NCBI GenBank assembly: GCA_944392775.1
Contig: CALXXV010000006.1
Span: 153,270-217,269, forward strand
Direction of reading: 5' to 3'
Length of the DNA stretch: 64,000 nucleotides
Source of the DNA: an uncultured Alphaproteobacteria bacterium
GTDB taxonomy: Bacteria > Pseudomonadota > Alphaproteobacteria > Rs-D84
The position numbers and the translations under genes were made by a program. Below the pieces are notes generated by a model that searched no databases, was not told the DNA's origin, and saw nothing but the letters and a program-made list of their open reading frames with translations. The stretch's first letter is position 1. Every line of letters begins with the position of its first letter. Positions 55,536 through 64,000 of the stretch are shown here, piece after piece.

Positions 55536-55567
55536 AAAGCCGTCTATTTGACGGCTTTTTGTTTTTT
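55536..55567 (+). terminator. Terminator or attenuator between rplT and pheS
   Basis: AAAGCCGTC/GACGGCTTT (nine pairs, TATTT loop) followed by TTTTGTTTTTT. pheS starts 11 bases later with no visible promoter between, so it may attenuate read-through into pheST. No T-box core sequence is near it. Confidence 0.82.
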
Positions 55568-55578
55568 AAGGTGGAATT

Positions 55579-56526
55579 ATGCAAGAACAGATAAAAAATA
55601 TTCAGACGCTTGAAGAATTACAAGCTTTGTATACGGTGACTTTCGGTAAAAACGGTACGATGACGTTGCGCCTGAAAGAAATGAAAAATTTAGATAATGA
55701 CGCACGTGCGGAATTAAATAAAGAAAATGTTGCTTTACGTGAATTGTTTAAAGTACGTCAGTCTGAACTAGAAAATGCTGCTATGATGGCAGGTTTGCAA
55801 AAGCAGAAGTTAGATGTTTCTTTAAATCCTGAACCAGAAAACGCGGGGACTTTGCATCCTTTAACACATGCACTGGCAGATATTTCAGGAATATTAGAAT
55901 CTTTTGGTTATGAAATGTGGACAGGGCCAGAGGTTGAAGATGACTGGCACAATTTTACTGCATTGAATACACCTATGCATCACCCTGCCCGTGATATGCA
56001 AGATACATTCTTTTTACCTAATGGTAATATAATGCGTACACAGACATCTGCGATACAGATTAGAAGTATGGAAAAGAAAGGTGCGCCTATAAAAATGTTT
56101 GGTATTGGTGCGACTTATCGTAAAGAAATGGACGCAACACATAGTCCTATGTTCCATCAGATAGAAGGCTTGTATATAGATAAAAATGTGACGATGTCTG
56201 AATTAATTGGTGATGTTCAAGAGTTCTTAAAAAGATTCTTTGAAATGGATGACGTAGAATTGCGTATTCGCCCATCATACTTTCCTTTTACAGAACCAAG
56301 CATAGAAATAGATATGAAATGGCGCGGTGGTAAGTGGTTGGAAATTATGGGTGCAGGTATGGTACATCCAAATGTTCTGCGTAATTGTGGTATAGACCCA
56401 GATGAATATCAAGGTTTTGCGTTTGGTTTTGGTTGGGACAGACTTGCTATGTTGAAATATGGTTTGAATGACATACGTAAGTTTTATGACGGTGATATTC
56501 GTTGGTTAAAAAGTGCAGGATTCTAA
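55579..56526 (+). CDS. pheS: Phenylalanyl-tRNA synthetase alpha subunit
   Basis: A 315-residue class II synthetase subunit: N-terminal coiled coil, then [18 protein letters not shown] and motif 2 [25 protein letters not shown]-like sequence, with [14 protein letters not shown] as motif 3. It forms the alpha2beta2 enzyme with PheT, which starts 18 bases later. AAGGTGG is upstream of the ATG. Confidence 0.97.
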   Translation: [315 protein letters not shown]

Positions 56527-56544
56527 ATATAAACGAGGCGTAAA

Positions 56545-58848
56545 ATGAAATGGACTTATGATTGGTTAAAAGACTATTTAAAAACAGATGCAGATGCGTC
56601 TCGAGTTGCGGATACTTTGACTCGGACAGGGTTAGAGGTTGAAGATTTAATTGAACCTGTTGCACCCATTGCTGCAAAGATTGTGGAATGCAAGGCGCAT
56701 GAAAACAGTGACCATTTGCATGTATTAAAAGTAGACGATGGCAGTGGCACATTGCGTCAGGTAGTTTGTGGCGCACCAAATGCGCGCGTTGGTTTAATAT
56801 CTGCGCTGGCGCGTCCTGGTTGCGTAATAGAAGGTCATGAAATACAAAGTGGTAAATTGCGTGGCGTATTATCAGACGGTATGATGTGCAGTGGTCGTGA
56901 ACTGGGGATAAATGAAGACCACAGTGGTATTATTGAATTACCAGAAGACACAAAAATAGGTTCGCCTGTAATAAATACAGAAACTGTTTTTGATGCAGGT
57001 ATTACACCAAACCGTCCAGATTATTTAGCGGTACGCGGTATAGCACGTGATTTGGCGGCTTGTGGTTTGGGTGAATATATCGCACCGAAAGACGAAATCT
57101 TATCACCTGTAAAAGGTGCAAGAAAAGTAAATATAGAAACAGATAAATGTCCTGTATATCAATTCTGTGAGATACATGACATAAAAATTGCACCAAGTTC
57201 AAGCACTGTAAAGTCACGCCTTGCGGCGATTGGTATAAATCCAAAGAATGCACCGATAGATGCGACAAATTATATTTGTTATGATATGTCGCAACCTATG
57301 CATTGTTTTGATGCAGATGAAATCGAAGGTGATATAACAGTTCGTAATGCAAAGAATGGTGAAAAGTTCACAGACTTGTTTGGCAGCGAACATGAATTAT
57401 CTGATGCAGATGTAGTAATTGCGGACGAAAAAGGCATACTTGCATTAGCGGGCGTTGTTGGTGGTGCGCGTGGTATGACAACAGATAATACAAAGAATAT
57501 TATTTTGGAAAGTGCGTATTTCAATCCTGTTTCTGTTCGTAAGACTTCAAAACGAATTGGTGTATCAACAGATTCTTCATATAGATATGAACGTGGTATT
57601 GACCCAACGATTACAGGTATAGCATTATCAAAAGCGGCTAAAATAATAATGGAAGCATGCGGTGGAAAAATAGTGGGAACAGGAATTGGTGGGGAAATAC
57701 CGAAAGAATCGCGTGCGATAAAATATAGTCCGGACTTGTTTAAGAAAAAAACAGGTATAGAAATGGATGCATCGCATCAGCGCGAGATTTTAGAAAAACT
57801 AGGGTTTAGTGTTTCAGAAGATAAAGCTGTTTGGACAATAGTACCGACATCTGCACGTGTAGATGTAGAATTACCAGAAAATATAGTATCAGAATTAATA
57901 CGTGTTTATGGTTATGATAATATATCAAAGGTTGCAAAGCATACAGCATCTGACGCAGCAAAACATATTGATTATTATATGAGTATAAAGAAGGAGCTTG
58001 TAGCACGCGGTTTAAATGAAGCGAAATCATTTGGATTTGGAAATTCAAAAATAGAAAGTTTGCTATCGGATAAACCCAGCATAAATATTGCAAATCCTAT
58101 TGTAAATACGATGGATACAGCAAGGAATAACTTGCTTGGTTCATTATTAGAATTTGTTGTAGAAAATGAAAAACGTGGCTTACCTGATTTAAATATATTT
58201 GAATTGGGAACAGTTTTTGATGGTGATATGCCGGAACAGCAGCATACACAAATATGTATAATTCGCAGTGGCAATACATCGCCGAAACATTGGCAACGCA
58301 GGAATCGCGCGTATGACATATATGATGTAAAGGCTGATTTGATTGCATTAATGCACGGACAGAATTTTACTGTATGTGCAGATAATGCGCCACTTTGGGC
58401 ACATCCGTTCAGATATGGTGCAATTATGCAAGGCAAGAAAAAAATAGCAGAGTTTGGTGAATTACATCCGTCAGTTGCACATTCGTTGAAGATAAAAACG
58501 TCTGTTATGATAGCGATTGTGGAAGATACAGAAAATTTACCGAAAGCAAAGAAATCGAAAGAACCTGTAATAAGTGATTTTCAGCCTATTACGCGTGATT
58601 TTGCATTTATTGTAGATTCTGAATTTTCTGCAGAAAAACTAACAAGTGTCGCGGTATCAAGTGATAACAGAATACAGGATGTTATAGTATTTGATGCATT
58701 TGATATGGGTGACGGAAAGAAGTCAATAGCATTTACAATAACGATAATTCCGACAGAAAATATGTCCGATGAAGATTTACTAAAACTTCAAGATAAAGTC
58801 ATAGAAAATGTCGAGAAGAAATGTAATGCGAAAATAAGAGATAAATAA
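56545..58848 (+). CDS. pheT: Phenylalanyl-tRNA synthetase beta subunit
   Basis: A 767-residue subunit with all normal domains: N-terminal EMAP-like tRNA-binding domain (IVECKAHENSDHLHVLKVDDG), B3/B4 editing region (APIDATNYICYDMSQPMHCFDADEI), the catalytic-like core (VSTDSSYRYERGID) and the ferredoxin-fold anticodon domain at the end. Co-transcribed with pheS and followed by a terminator. Confidence 0.97.
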   Translation: MKWTYDWLKDYLKTDADASRVADTLTRTGLEVEDLIEPVAPIAAKIVECKAHENSDHLHVLKVDDGSGTLRQVVCGAPNARVGLISALARPGCVIEGHEIQSGKLRGVLSDGMMCSGRELGINEDHSGIIELPEDTKIGSPVINTETVFDAGITPNRPDYLAVRGIARDLAACGLGEYIAPKDEILSPVKGARKVNIETDKCPVYQFCEIHDIKIAPSSSTVKSRLAAIGINPKNAPIDATNYICYDMSQPMHCFDADEIEGDITVRNAKNGEKFTDLFGSEHELSDADVVIADEKGILALAGVVGGARGMTTDNTKNIILESAYFNPVSVRKTSKRIGVSTDSSYRYERGIDPTITGIALSKAAKIIMEACGGKIVGTGIGGEIPKESRAIKYSPDLFKKKTGIEMDASHQREILEKLGFSVSEDKAVWTIVPTSARVDVELPENIVSELIRVYGYDNISKVAKHTASDAAKHIDYYMSIKKELVARGLNEAKSFGFGNSKIESLLSDKPSINIANPIVNTMDTARNNLLGSLLEFVVENEKRGLPDLNIFELGTVFDGDMPEQQHTQICIIRSGNTSPKHWQRRNRAYDIYDVKADLIALMHGQNFTVCADNAPLWAHPFRYGAIMQGKKKIAEFGELHPSVAHSLKIKTSVMIAIVEDTENLPKAKKSKEPVISDFQPITRDFAFIVDSEFSAEKLTSVAVSSDNRIQDVIVFDAFDMGDGKKSIAFTITIIPTENMSDEDLLKLQDKVIENVEKKCNAKIRDK

Positions 58849-58854
58849 AGAATA

Positions 58855-58882
58855 AAAAAGCCGGTATTTACCGGCTTTTTTA
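58855..58882 (+). terminator. Terminator after pheT, shared with nth
   Basis: AAAGCCGGT/ACCGGCTTT with an ATTT loop, A run before and T run after; overlaps the last codons of the convergent nth gene. Confidence 0.88.
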
Positions 58883-59536
58883 TATAATTTTATCTGATGC
58901 GTTACACCATTGTGCAACGGGACATTCTCCGCATTTTGGGCGAAGTGCTTTACAAATATATCTGCCATGCAAAACCATAACATGATTTACCATAGAATGA
59001 TATTTTTTTGGGATTTTCTTTAATAATTTTTCTTCGACTTTTTCTGGTGTGTTATCTGAAGAATCTGCCCAACCAAATCTATGTGATAGTCTGAACACAT
59101 GAGTATCAACACCTATATTAGGTGCCCCCCATAAAACATTCATTACGACGTTCGCAGTTTTTTGCCCAATACCAGGTAATTTCATCAACGCGTCACGGTT
59201 ATGAAATTTTTTTGGGAATTTATAATTTTCATCAGAATTATTTTCTTCATCCATTAATCGTGCGGATAATCCTATAATACTTTTTGCTTTATTATTAAAG
59301 AAAGAAATTACACGAATGTATTTTTTAATCCCGTCTTCACCAAGTGCCAGCATTTTTGCTGGACTTGGTGCGATGCGGAATAATTCAGGGGTTACTTCAT
59401 TTACTTTTTTATCGGTTGCTTGGGCAGATAAAATAACTGCAACTGCAAAAGTAAATTCATTCGTGCTATACAATTCAGAACGAATGTTCATATTTATCGT
59501 TTTTGGTACTTCACGAAAATAAATTTCAGGTGTCAT
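58880..59536 (-). CDS. nth: Endonuclease III
   Basis: A 218-residue DNA glycosylase/AP lyase for oxidised pyrimidines. The helix-hairpin-helix LPGIGQKTANVV carries the catalytic lysine, VDTHVFRLS the aspartate, and CKALRPKCGECPVAQWC the 4Fe-4S cluster (C-x6-C-x2-C-x5-C). Normal length. It follows the small membrane protein gene by two bases and converges on pheT. Confidence 0.97.
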   Translation of the reverse strand: MTPEIYFREVPKTINMNIRSELYSTNEFTFAVAVILSAQATDKKVNEVTPELFRIAPSPAKMLALGEDGIKKYIRVISFFNNKAKSIIGLSARLMDEENNSDENYKFPKKFHNRDALMKLPGIGQKTANVVMNVLWGAPNIGVDTHVFRLSHRFGWADSSDNTPEKVEEKLLKKIPKKYHSMVNHVMVLHGRYICKALRPKCGECPVAQWCNASDKII

Positions 59537-59538
59537 GG

Positions 59539-59913
59539 TTATAAAGAAAATTCTGCCAATCTTTCTTCACAAACTTTCTGACAGTTTGCTTCACATTCTG
59601 CTTTTACCGCATCTGCACTATTTGCGGACATTTCAACAGTATCAACCCAAAGTTTTTCGTATGTATCATTAGAAACATAACATAGACATCTGGTCGTATA
59701 TTGTTCTGACTTTACTTGTTCGTCTTTTACAACTTTACCATTCTTAGTTTCATATTTTGCAGAAAAACTTTTTTGCACACCAGTACCTGCGCATTGTGAA
59801 GTTATTATTATTTTACTTTTTTCTTTGCTGTCCAGTGTTCCAAAATAAAATCCTGCAGCAAATACCCCACATATTAATGCAATACTTAAGATAATGTATA
59901 AAAGTTTACGCAT
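59539..59913 (-). CDS. Small membrane-anchored cysteine-containing protein, unknown
   Basis: A 124-residue protein with an N-terminal transmembrane or signal-anchor segment (about 4-24: LLYIILSIALICGVFAAGFYFG) and a periplasmic region with cysteines in SQCAG, TTRCLCYV and a C-terminal helix AECEANCQKVCEERL. The style (anchor plus paired cysteines) recalls the proteins at 5.7-8.2 kb, but no shared module is seen. It lies 11 bases after ileS, so probably in that transcript. Confidence 0.75.
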   Translation of the reverse strand: MRKLLYIILSIALICGVFAAGFYFGTLDSKEKSKIIITSQCAGTGVQKSFSAKYETKNGKVVKDEQVKSEQYTTRCLCYVSNDTYEKLWVDTVEMSANSADAVKAECEANCQKVCEERLAEFSL

Positions 59914-59924
59914 AAAAATCTCCT

Positions 59925-62900
59925 TTAAGCTTTTTGAATTGACACAGATAAATTATAACCTTCTATTTCTGTGTTATATTCACCTGTCCCGCGTGACATA
60001 TCTGTAATCAATGCTTCGGACATAATATGTTCACGGTGTTGTTCAATCGCATTTGCAAGTGCCGGATCTGCATCATATTCTAATTTTATTCTATCAGATA
60101 CATCCATTCCAGCATTTTTACGTGTATCTTGTATAAAGCGTAATGCATCATTTGCAAGACCTTCTGCAACCAGTTCAGAATTGATTTCTGTATCTAAAAC
60201 AACAACTGCGGTACTATCTGGTAGTGCGGCACCCGTCAAACCTTCTTTGACGGTCAGACGATTTTCAAATTCATCTGCGTTTAATGTATACGCCCCAACT
60301 TTCATTGTATTGCCCGAAATTTCGTATTCACCGCGTTTTACGGCAGGTATAATTTCTTTTAATGCCCCACCAAGTCTTGCGCCAATTTTAGGTGTGATTA
60401 GATATACAAAAGAATCTGCAACAGATGAAATTTCAGAAGTAAATTCTACCGATTTTACATTTAATTCATCTTTAATAATGTTTGCATATTCTTCTAAATC
60501 TATGCCCGCAATAGTTAGTTTAGACAGTGGTAGACGATTACGTAATTTATATTGTTCACGCAATTGTTTACCAACAGAAACAATAGATTGTACACGACGC
60601 ATATCATCTACGATTTTTTTATCATAACTTTCTGATGTAGGGAATTTTTCAAGATGTACACTTTCTGCACCTGTCAGATTCTTATAAATATAGTCACTAA
60701 TAAACGGTGCAAAAGGTGCAAGTGCGCGACACAAATTCGTTAATATGAAATATAATGTATCGAAAGCATCTTGATCTTCATCCCAGAAACGTGCGCGTCC
60801 ACGACGAATATACCAGTTGTTAAGAACGTCTAAGAATCTGACAAATTCTTTTATTGCTACATCTGGTTTATATTCATCCAAAGCAGTTCCGACAACGCTG
60901 ATAAGTTCATTTAATTCAGCAATAATATATTTATCCAATGTATTTTCAGAATTTACAGAATTGCGTGCAACGACATTTCCTGCATTTGCATAAAGAGTAA
61001 AGAAATGATACGCATTCCATAATGGTGTCAGAATTGTTTTTGTAGATTCTGTAAAGACTTTACCTTCAATATCAATACCGACAGGTTCTGCTTTTAAGAA
61101 ATTTGAACCTAGTATGAACAAGCGTACTGCGTCTGCACCATACTTTTCTATTTGTTCTTCTGGGTTAACAAAGTTCCCAAGAGATTTAGACATTTTCTTT
61201 TTGTTATCATCAACAACCATACCGTTTACAGAAACGGTCTTGAAAGCAGGTTTATCAAATAACGCGGTTGCCAGAACCATTAAAGAATAGAACCAACCAC
61301 GTGTTTGATCTTGTCCTTCGATAATATAATCTGCAGGAAAAGTCGCGTTAAATTTATCTGCATTTTCAAATGGATAATGCAATGATGCAAAAGGCATAGA
61401 GCCAGATTCAACCCAGCAATCCAGAACGTCAGAAATTCTTTTCCAACCGTCTTTTGTAAGTGCATCCAAAGTTGGACGATGCAGGTCATGAATTTCCACA
61501 CCAAAGAAATCTTCTATTTCTGCGATAGAGCCGAATATTTTATACTCACCATCTTTTTCCCAGATAGGAAGTGGCGTTCCCCAGAAACGATTTCTTGATA
61601 CAGACCACGGACGTGCGCCCTCTATCCAAGACAAAAAGCGGTCACCAGCAGAAGTCCATGTTGTATATTTCTTTGTGTTTTCAATTAATTTTTCGCGGAT
61701 TTTTGGTACGTCAATATACCAAGAATCTGTTGCACGATAAATCAGTTTTTCTTTACTGCGCGGTCCGTATGGATAACTGTGCTTATATTGTTCTTTCTTA
61801 ACTAAATGCCCATTATCACGCAAGTGCTGTATAATTTTTGGGTTTGCAACAAATATATTTTCTCCTGCCCAGTCTTTAACTTCGGATGTAAAATTACCAT
61901 AGTCATCAACATTTAAGATTACAGGAAATTTTGGGTCAATGTTTTTTGCTGCCCAAAAGTCATCTTCCCCATAAGCTGGCGCAATATGAACGATACCAGT
62001 ACCGTCAGAATCAGATACATATTCTGCAGGTATAATTTGATATAACAAACCTGTTTCGTCATTTGAATAGTAATCAAACAAAGGACGATATTTTTTTCCG
62101 ACCAGTTCGCTGCCTTTTAATTCACCAATCTTTTTTGTGGTTGCAAATTGCTTTTCATATGCAGAAAGTCTGGTTTCAGCGATTACATAAACGCTGCCAT
62201 CTTCGTCTTGCATGCGCAGATAGTTCATATTTGGGTTTACCGCTAAAGCAGAGTTTGCAGGTAATGTCCAAGGCGTTGTTGTCCATGCTAATACTCTGTC
62301 CCCATTTTCTAATTCAAACCAAACAGTGATTGCGTCATCAACGACGTCTTGGTATTCGCTGGATGCTTCGGAATTAGATAAAACGGTACCTAACTTCCAA
62401 TCAAACGGGTTAACGCGATAATCTTTATATAATAAACCTTTATTATGAAGTTCTTTGATTGCCCAAATGACGGATTCCATGTAATTTTTATCCATGGTGC
62501 GATAACCCTTTTCATCACCGCCATCAACCCAACGACCGATACGTTCAATAAATTTTAGCCATTCATTAGAATAAGTTAAAACGTCATTTCTGCACATATC
62601 ACAGAATGCTGCAATACCGTCTGTTGCGACAATATCTTTTGCTTGTCTGCCCTGCTTTTTTTCAACGGATGCTTCTGCGGGCAGTCCATGGCAATCCCAA
62701 CCAAGTTCGCGAACAACATGTTTTCCAAGCATAGTTTGATAACGGCCGACCATATCTTTTACAGCGGAAACACCCAAGTGTCCCCAGTGTGGCAAATTAT
62801 TTGCAAAAGGAGGTCCGTCATAGAACGAGAAAGGATGCCCTAATTTAGTTTGATTCAAAGACTTATGAAAAGTGTCATCACTTCTCCAGAAAGTCAGCAT

Positions 62901-62954
62901 TTCTTGTTCCAGCTTTGGAAAATCGGCTTTTGGTTCTGTTTTTGGGTATGCCAT
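59925..62954 (-). CDS. ileS: Isoleucyl-tRNA synthetase, eukaryote-like type 2
   Basis: A class Ia synthetase of about 1009 residues. The HIGH region reads GPPFANNLPHWGH, the form of eukaryotic-like (type 2) IleRS rather than the PYANGxxHxGH of type 1, and KMSKS is KKMSKSLGNF. The CP1 editing domain has WTTTPWTLPANSALAVNP. Type 2 enzymes lack the C-terminal zinc site and are usually insensitive to mupirocin. The true start is MAYPKTEPKADF at 62954 with CGGAG upstream; a frame reaching 63014 crosses the leader terminator. The leader may be an attenuator. Confidence 0.96.
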   Translation of the reverse strand: MAYPKTEPKADFPKLEQEMLTFWRSDDTFHKSLNQTKLGHPFSFYDGPPFANNLPHWGHLGVSAVKDMVGRYQTMLGKHVVRELGWDCHGLPAEASVEKKQGRQAKDIVATDGIAAFCDMCRNDVLTYSNEWLKFIERIGRWVDGGDEKGYRTMDKNYMESVIWAIKELHNKGLLYKDYRVNPFDWKLGTVLSNSEASSEYQDVVDDAITVWFELENGDRVLAWTTTPWTLPANSALAVNPNMNYLRMQDEDGSVYVIAETRLSAYEKQFATTKKIGELKGSELVGKKYRPLFDYYSNDETGLLYQIIPAEYVSDSDGTGIVHIAPAYGEDDFWAAKNIDPKFPVILNVDDYGNFTSEVKDWAGENIFVANPKIIQHLRDNGHLVKKEQYKHSYPYGPRSKEKLIYRATDSWYIDVPKIREKLIENTKKYTTWTSAGDRFLSWIEGARPWSVSRNRFWGTPLPIWEKDGEYKIFGSIAEIEDFFGVEIHDLHRPTLDALTKDGWKRISDVLDCWVESGSMPFASLHYPFENADKFNATFPADYIIEGQDQTRGWFYSLMVLATALFDKPAFKTVSVNGMVVDDNKKKMSKSLGNFVNPEEQIEKYGADAVRLFILGSNFLKAEPVGIDIEGKVFTESTKTILTPLWNAYHFFTLYANAGNVVARNSVNSENTLDKYIIAELNELISVVGTALDEYKPDVAIKEFVRFLDVLNNWYIRRGRARFWDEDQDAFDTLYFILTNLCRALAPFAPFISDYIYKNLTGAESVHLEKFPTSESYDKKIVDDMRRVQSIVSVGKQLREQYKLRNRLPLSKLTIAGIDLEEYANIIKDELNVKSVEFTSEISSVADSFVYLITPKIGARLGGALKEIIPAVKRGEYEISGNTMKVGAYTLNADEFENRLTVKEGLTGAALPDSTAVVVLDTEINSELVAEGLANDALRFIQDTRKNAGMDVSDRIKLEYDADPALANAIEQHREHIMSEALITDMSRGTGEYNTEIEGYNLSVSIQKA

Positions 62955-62984
62955 AATAAAAACTCCGTTTACGCATGTTATTAT

Positions 62985-63033
62985 AAAAAACGGGCGCCTA
63001 TGCGCCCCAGCCACGTGCAGAAGCGCGGTGCCA
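62985..63033 (-). promoter_or_regulatory. Leader terminator with T-box-like TGGCACCGCG before ileS
   Basis: Read leftward, TGGCACCGCG (63033-63024) matches the T-box bulge and core, followed by a terminator GGGCGC-ATAG-GCGCCC-G-TTTTTT (63007-62985) about 30 bases before the ileS start. The flanking AGGG/CCCT helix of a canonical antiterminator is missing, and the bulge C does not fit the A73 of tRNA-Ile, so this may be a degenerate T-box or a different attenuator. Confidence 0.5.
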
Positions 63034-63119
63034 AGTTATTTTATAATAATTATGCTTGTTAATTTCATCAGAGAAAATGTTAATACAGAAAAATAATAAT
63101 TTCCAGTATTTTTTATTTC

Positions 63120-63195
63120 TGGTGCCGGTTATAGGACTTGAACCTACGACCCCCTCATTACGAATGAGATGCTCTACCAGCTGAGCTAAACCGGC
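63120..63195 (-). tRNA. tRNA-Thr (anticodon CGU)
   Basis: A 76-base tRNA with encoded CCA, acceptor GCCGGTT/AACCGGC, anticodon stem-loop TCTCA-TTCGTAA-TGAGG and T arm GTAGG-TTCAAGT-CCTAT. Discriminator A. It lies directly upstream of the ileS leader, as tRNA-Thr(GGU) does for aspS. Confidence 0.96.
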
Positions 63196-63223
63196 ATACG
63201 TGAAAATATCTTAATATATGTTT

Positions 63224-64000
63224 TTAATTATTTCCACATTTAATTTTACGCAAAACTACCATTATTCCTGCAGGCGTCATACCTGGTATTCTGGATAAGT
63301 CCGCTATGTTTTCAGGACGTGTTGCAGTTAGTTTTTCTATTAACTCGTTTGTTAGACCAGGCAGATTTTTATAATCAAAATTTACAGGTATTTTCATTGC
63401 GGCATCACGCTTATATGATGCAATTTCACGTTCATTTCTTTGAATATAGCCCGCATAAAATTTATCATTTTCTTTTATTTTTTCTGCATGCAGGTCATAT
63501 TTTTTGTTATATTCTTCTTCTGTAATAAGCCCCAGTTTTACAGCCATTTTCCCCAGACGTGCAATTGCATTATCACTACGCAGTGATAATCTGTACTCTG
63601 CACGTGAAGTAAACATACGATAAGGTTCATCAATACCAAGCGTTGTTATATCGTCTATCAGCACGCCAATCATAGCGTTTGTTCTGTCTAGATTTAATGT
63701 TTCTAAATTCAGCGCAAAAGCCGCTGCATTTGCACCTGCAACGATTCCTTGGGCGGCGGCTTCTTCATAACCAGACGTACCATTTATTTGTCCCGCAAAG
63801 AATAGCCCTGAAATATCTTTTGATTCCAAGCATTCATTTAGCACGCGCGCATCTATTGCATCATATTCAATTGCATAACCATAGCGCGCAATTTTTGCAT
63901 TTTCTAAACCTGGTATTGTGCGAATCCATTTATCTTGAATATCTGCACCGAAACTTGTGGATATTCCATTTGGATAAATTAAATCACTAAACAATCCTTC
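63224..64000 (-). CDS. mnmG: tRNA uridine 5-carboxymethylaminomethyl modification enzyme MnmG, C-terminal part
   Basis: About 258 C-terminal residues; the gene continues past the right edge. YPNGISTSFGADIQ, GYAIEYDAIDARVLNECLE, GLFFAGQINGTSGYEEAAAQGIVAG (FAD-binding) and MFTSRAEYRLSLRSDNA are diagnostic for MnmG/GidA, which with MnmE modifies U34 of some tRNAs. The terminal helical domain ends IPGMTPAGIMVVLRKIKCG. The start lies outside the window. Confidence 0.95.
   Translation of the reverse strand, partial: EGLFSDLIYPNGISTSFGADIQDKWIRTIPGLENAKIARYGYAIEYDAIDARVLNECLESKDISGLFFAGQINGTSGYEEAAAQGIVAGANAAAFALNLETLNLDRTNAMIGVLIDDITTLGIDEPYRMFTSRAEYRLSLRSDNAIARLGKMAVKLGLITEEEYNKKYDLHAEKIKENDKFYAGYIQRNEREIASYKRDAAMKIPVNFDYKNLPGLTNELIEKLTATRPENIADLSRIPGMTPAGIMVVLRKIKCGNN

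Noticed and set aside
55504-55578. T-box in the pheS leader
   Set aside because: GGCGGCAGGTGG is superficially similar, but the TGGNACC core and antiterminator are missing.
62955-63014. N-terminal extension of IleRS (MAGAHRRPFF...)
   Set aside because: It would be encoded by the leader terminator hairpin; the ATG at 62954 has a ribosome site and gives the normal IleRS N-terminus.

Overview
The window reads as one chromosomal segment of an AT-rich alphaproteobacterium, probably from an uncultured host-associated (gut, RF32-like) lineage. The evidence is the gene content (alphaproteobacterial AddB, an LpoA-like PBP activator beside rsmI, a single LolC/E permease, the lpxC/lpxK/DUF374 lipid A group) and an initiator tRNA with the A29:U41 anticodon-stem variant common in that class. 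The envelope is Gram-negative (Lol, LpxC, LpxK, a PagL-like enzyme, a secretin). The lineage is an inference; nothing here fixes a genus.

Layout. 1-5.2 kb: addB/engB/rsmI, divergent from a PBP-activator lipoprotein and argS. 5.2-5.7 kb: tRNA-Tyr and tRNA-Gly, with a duplicated terminator plus tRNA tail. 5.7-11.9 kb: one leftward unit with a secretin lipoprotein, LolCE, LolD and four unknown anchored or exported proteins, two of which share a cysteine-rich module. 12.0-14.9 kb: a lipoprotein, ftsQ, and ftsA fused in frame to ribulose-phosphate 3-epimerase. 15-20 kb: tsaE, uvrB and an AsmA-like protein. 20-22.6 kb: aspS behind a T-box leader that starts directly after a tRNA-Thr gene. 22.6-24.6 kb: a CPVC membrane protein, a hypothetical protein and a divergent tandem-ArsR regulator. 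24.7-31 kb: GT8, PagL-like, ung, an HhH glycosylase, gyrB and a RusA-like protein. 31-36 kb: an R64-type IVb pilus block (pilO-P-Q-R order). 36-39 kb: lpxC, lpxK and a DUF374 acyltransferase, then initiator tRNA. 39-43.3 kb: small lipoproteins and an orphan virB3-virB4 pair. 43.3-43.6 kb: an AT-rich gap with eight DnaA-box-like repeats where the strand composition flips, the best candidate for the replication origin. 43.6-54.8 kb: rpmJ, a zincin, a SufD-like protein, ychF, a candidate structured sRNA, dnaG, topA and the mreC-mreD-mrdA-rodA elongation operon. 54.9-64 kb: rpmI-rplT-pheS-pheT, nth, a type-2 ileS with a terminator in its leader, tRNA-Thr and partial mnmG.

Most genes are housekeeping. 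The unusual items are the FtsA-RPE fusion, the aspS T-box (I know of none described in Alphaproteobacteria), the candidate origin next to orphan virB3-virB4, the split type IVb pilus genes, the cysteine-rich membrane cluster, and a promoter-to-terminator sRNA candidate after ychF. Several genes (11972, 12412, 25725 and the minus-strand gene starting at 45444) have a TATAAT box so close to the ATG that their mRNAs may be leaderless. No CRISPR array, prophage or insertion sequence was seen.
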